Assembly (NCBI RefSeq): GCF_001557535.2
Contig: NZ_CP014307.1
Coordinates: 682,001 to 746,000, forward strand
Direction: 5' to 3'
DNA from: Burkholderia sp. PAMC 26561
GTDB lineage: Bacteria > Pseudomonadota > Gammaproteobacteria > Burkholderiales > Burkholderiaceae
DNA: 64,000 nucleotides
Positions 61,933 through 64,000 of this stretch are shown piece after piece. Under the pieces are notes generated by a model. It did not search any database and was not told where the DNA came from. It saw only the letters and a program-made list of their open reading frames with translations. Numbering within the stretch: the first letter of the stretch is position 1; every line of letters begins with the position of its first letter. The position numbers were made by a program, and so were the translations under genes.

Positions 61933-63441
61933 TCATGCGGTGGCTGCCGCCATCACGCGTTCCTGGGTGGCTTCGGCACGCGTCATTTCGCCGTTCAGTC
62001 GCCCTTCACGCACGATCAGGATCCTGTCGCTGACGGCGAGCACTTCAAGCAAATCGGACGAGATCACAATGATCCCGATACCTTGCGAAGCGAGACGCGC
62101 GAGCAGCGCATGCACTTCCGCTTTAGCGCCTATGTCGATACCGCGCGTGGGTTCATCGACGATCAGCACCTTCGGATTGCGTGCAACCCATTTCGCGATG
62201 ACGATCTTCTGCTGATTGCCGCCACTCAGGTTGACGACCTTCTGCTCGGTACTTGGGGTCTTGATGCCAAGACTTCGTACGAATTGCTTGCAGCTCTCGT
62301 CTTCCTTTGCGCGCTGCAAGAACTGGAAAGGCGAATAACGTTTGAGATGCGTGAGGCTGAAGTTTTCGCGCACGCTCATTCCGAGAACCAGTCCTTGCGC
62401 CTTGCGGTCCTCCGTCACAAAGCCGATGCCATGTTCAATCGCATCATGGGGATTGCGGATGCTCACGCTCTTGCCGTCGACGGCGATACTTCCCGTGCAC
62501 GGACGAATGCCGAAGATCATCTCCATGATTTCCGTGCGCCCTGAGCCCACCAGTCCCGCAACCCCGAGAATTTCCCCACGATGCAGCGTGAAGTTGATAT
62601 CCCTGATCCGCGCCTCGGCGCCCTTTGTTGCGCGCAAGGACAAATCGCGAACCTCCAGCACGGGAACCCCGGTTGCGTGCGAACTGGCTGAACCGGGATA
62701 CAGGTCGCTCAGTTCTCGATCGACCATCATGCGAACCAGCGAATCGCGCGTAACTTCCGCAATGGGCGAAGTATCGACGGTACGGCCGTCGCGTAGAACG
62801 GTCACGTGGTCGGCAAGTTCGAATATCTCCTCGAGCCTGTGCGAGATATAAACCACCGCAATGTCCCGCTCGCGCAGCCGCTTGATCAGTTGCAGCAGGG
62901 TGCGTGTCTCGTGATGACTGAGCGATGCCGTCGGCTCATCCATGATGATGACTTTCGACTGATACGCGAGCGCCTTCGCAATCTCGACCATCTGCTGCTG
63001 TCCAACGCTCAATTCGCTGACACGCGTTGACGGATCGACATCCAGCTCGATGGTCTCGAGCATCGCCCTGGCCTCGCGCTCCATGCGCGGCCGGTCGAGC
63101 AACCCCACTCGGTTGAGCGGCTCGCGCGCGAGAAAAAGATTCTCAGCCACGCTCAGGTTTTCAACGACTGACAGCTCCTGATAAATGATGCCGATACCAA
63201 GCGCGCGGGCATGATTGCCATCGCGCATCTCGATCTCATTGCCTTCTATCAGGATCTTGCCGCCGGGGTCAGGGGCGTAGACGCCCGTCAGGATTTTCAT
63301 GAGCGTGCTCTTGCCCGCCCCGTTCTCTCCGGCAAGCGCGAGCACTTCGCCTTGCCGGATTTGAAGGTTCACGCCATCGAGCGCCTTCACTCCGGGAAAG
63401 GTTTTGGAAATCGCGCGCATTTCCAGGAATGGCGTTGCCAT
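61933..63441 (-). CDS. CUT2-type sugar ABC transporter, double ATPase (third system)
   Basis: A 502-residue RbsA-like protein. Walker [10 protein letters not shown] (38-46), the first-domain LSVGQQQMVEIAKAL and VIIMDEPTASLS are followed in the second half by [23 protein letters not shown] and VLIVDEPTRGID. It follows the binding protein by 14 bases and precedes the racemase-like gene by 31 bases. No permease gene lies between; it probably sits upstream of the binding protein, outside the window, or elsewhere. Confidence 0.95.
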   Translation of the reverse strand: MATPFLEMRAISKTFPGVKALDGVNLQIRQGEVLALAGENGAGKSTLMKILTGVYAPDPGGKILIEGNEIEMRDGNHARALGIGIIYQELSVVENLSVAENLFLAREPLNRVGLLDRPRMEREARAMLETIELDVDPSTRVSELSVGQQQMVEIAKALAYQSKVIIMDEPTASLSHHETRTLLQLIKRLRERDIAVVYISHRLEEIFELADHVTVLRDGRTVDTSPIAEVTRDSLVRMMVDRELSDLYPGSASSHATGVPVLEVRDLSLRATKGAEARIRDINFTLHRGEILGVAGLVGSGRTEIMEMIFGIRPCTGSIAVDGKSVSIRNPHDAIEHGIGFVTEDRKAQGLVLGMSVRENFSLTHLKRYSPFQFLQRAKEDESCKQFVRSLGIKTPSTEQKVVNLSGGNQQKIVIAKWVARNPKVLIVDEPTRGIDIGAKAEVHALLARLASQGIGIIVISSDLLEVLAVSDRILIVREGRLNGEMTRAEATQERVMAAATA

Positions 63442-63455
63442 GACGTTCCCTTTGC

Positions 63456-64000
63456 TTATTTCGTGTAACTGCCCATGTTGTCCTTCGTCACTACCGTCAC
63501 GCCTGTATCGATATCTTTGGGCGCCTCGCCCTTTCCCTGGATCTGCGCGACCAGGTTATCGACAGCAAGCGAGCCCATGGTGACGGGACGCTGGACCATG
63601 ATCCCTTGAATGGAACCGTCCTTGAGCGCCTTGAGCGTGTCGGGGAGATCATCGAATGCCAGGACTTCGAGCTTGCCTTTCATCGCGCCGAATTCCTTGG
63701 TGTTGAGCACCTTCGACACCGCCGGGCCGCCCACCTGACTCACCCCGAAGATTCCCTTCAACTGCGGATGCGCACGCAAGGTGGTCTCGGTAACCGAAAC
63801 GCCTTTTGCAAGATCGTCTTCTGTTCCCTGCGTCTCCACGATCTTGATGCCCGGATACTTCGCCAGGCCCTTCTTGATGCCCGCAATGCGCTCGTTCAGG
63901 TTCACCGCGCCGAGTTGACCAGTGATGATCGCAACCTCGCCGTTGCCGTTCAGCGCTCGGCCCATGGTCTCAGCCATCGTCGCGCCGGCCGATTCGTTGT
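63456..64000 (-). CDS. CUT2-type sugar ABC binding protein, N-terminal part cut by window edge
   Basis: About 181 codons are present, open at the right edge; the start and signal peptide lie beyond the window. The reading includes NESAGATMAETMGRAL, then GQLGAVNLNERIAGIKKGLA and GIFGVSQVGGPAVSKVL, and ends with VTVVTKDNMGSYTK, a typical RbsB-like C terminus. It is the first visible gene of the third transporter operon. Confidence 0.9.
   Translation of the reverse strand, partial: NESAGATMAETMGRALNGNGEVAIITGQLGAVNLNERIAGIKKGLAKYPGIKIVETQGTEDDLAKGVSVTETTLRAHPQLKGIFGVSQVGGPAVSKVLNTKEFGAMKGKLEVLAFDDLPDTLKALKDGSIQGIMVQRPVTMGSLAVDNLVAQIQGKGEAPKDIDTGVTVVTKDNMGSYTK

Noticed and set aside
1..64000. 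tRNA, rRNA, CRISPR arrays, insertion sequences or integrases
   Set aside because: I looked for them on both strands and found no support; absence is by eye only.

Overview
The window is high-GC, densely coded DNA from a beta-proteobacterium of the Burkholderiaceae, most likely Paraburkholderia or Caballeronia. This is inferred from the protein types, from the many ABC, MFS and LysR genes, and from AT-rich spacer DNA near 12.85 kb that resembles repeats I recall from that group. It reads as accessory-rich but ordinary replicon sequence. I see no rRNA, tRNA, CRISPR array, integrase or insertion sequence.

0-7 kb: a protein built from two copies of one module, a two-gene chromate-type transporter, a ketopantoate reductase-like gene, a small GIY-YIG-like protein and 6-phosphogluconate dehydrogenase (gnd) with a strong terminator. 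A two-gene islet follows: a DUF4365 nuclease-like gene broken by one in-frame stop, overlapping an unrecognised 378-residue gene. 7-12.7 kb: a LacI-controlled CUT2 sugar import operon with a sugar-phosphate isomerase/epimerase-like enzyme. 13-18.2 kb: a glucarate locus (gudD plus an MFS transporter) divergent from a second MFS gene and a GntR regulator, with a palindromic operator between them. 18.3-22.2 kb: a methyltransferase, then an exported MsrB with a DipZ-type membrane thiol reductase, and a secreted Ala/Ser-rich protein. 22.4-26.7 kb: two short-chain dehydrogenases, a LysR gene, a thiolase and a MarR regulator whose putative operator occurs in two promoters.

26.8-34.7 kb: the most striking locus. 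It is a six-gene minus-strand operon behind a perfect 19-bp Fur-type palindrome overlapping a TATAAT box: OprB-like porin, secreted beta-propeller-like protein, Tat-exported EfeB-like DyP peroxidase and a ferric-iron ABC importer (FbpA, FbpB, FbpC types). It supplies outer-membrane, periplasmic and inner-membrane steps for iron, or for iron released from haem.

35-47 kb: an orphan LivK-type binding protein, an LEA-like lipoprotein, a small HNH protein, a LysR gene divergent from a methionine aminotransferase and an amino-acid binding protein, two convergent DHA2 efflux pumps, a universal stress protein, an FNR-type oxygen sensor with a near-consensus FNR box, an EgtB-like non-haem iron enzyme and a glycine-zipper lipoprotein. 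47.5-52.2 kb: a second CUT2 importer ending in a regulator very like DeoR. 52.5-61.3 kb: a lipoprotein gamma-glutamyltransferase, a TetR/glutathione transferase pair with three operator-like palindromes, a small monooxygenase, kynurenine formamidase, a small acidic protein, a GyrI-like protein, a dmlR/dmlA-type divergent pair and a Crp-family regulator. 61.2-64 kb: a single-cysteine racemase-family enzyme, a third CUT2 ATPase and a binding protein cut by the window edge.

The overall picture is a soil or plant-associated heterotroph with sugar and sugar-acid uptake, iron scavenging, periplasmic oxidative repair and detoxification. All functions are read from sequence motifs and family knowledge; nothing was searched.
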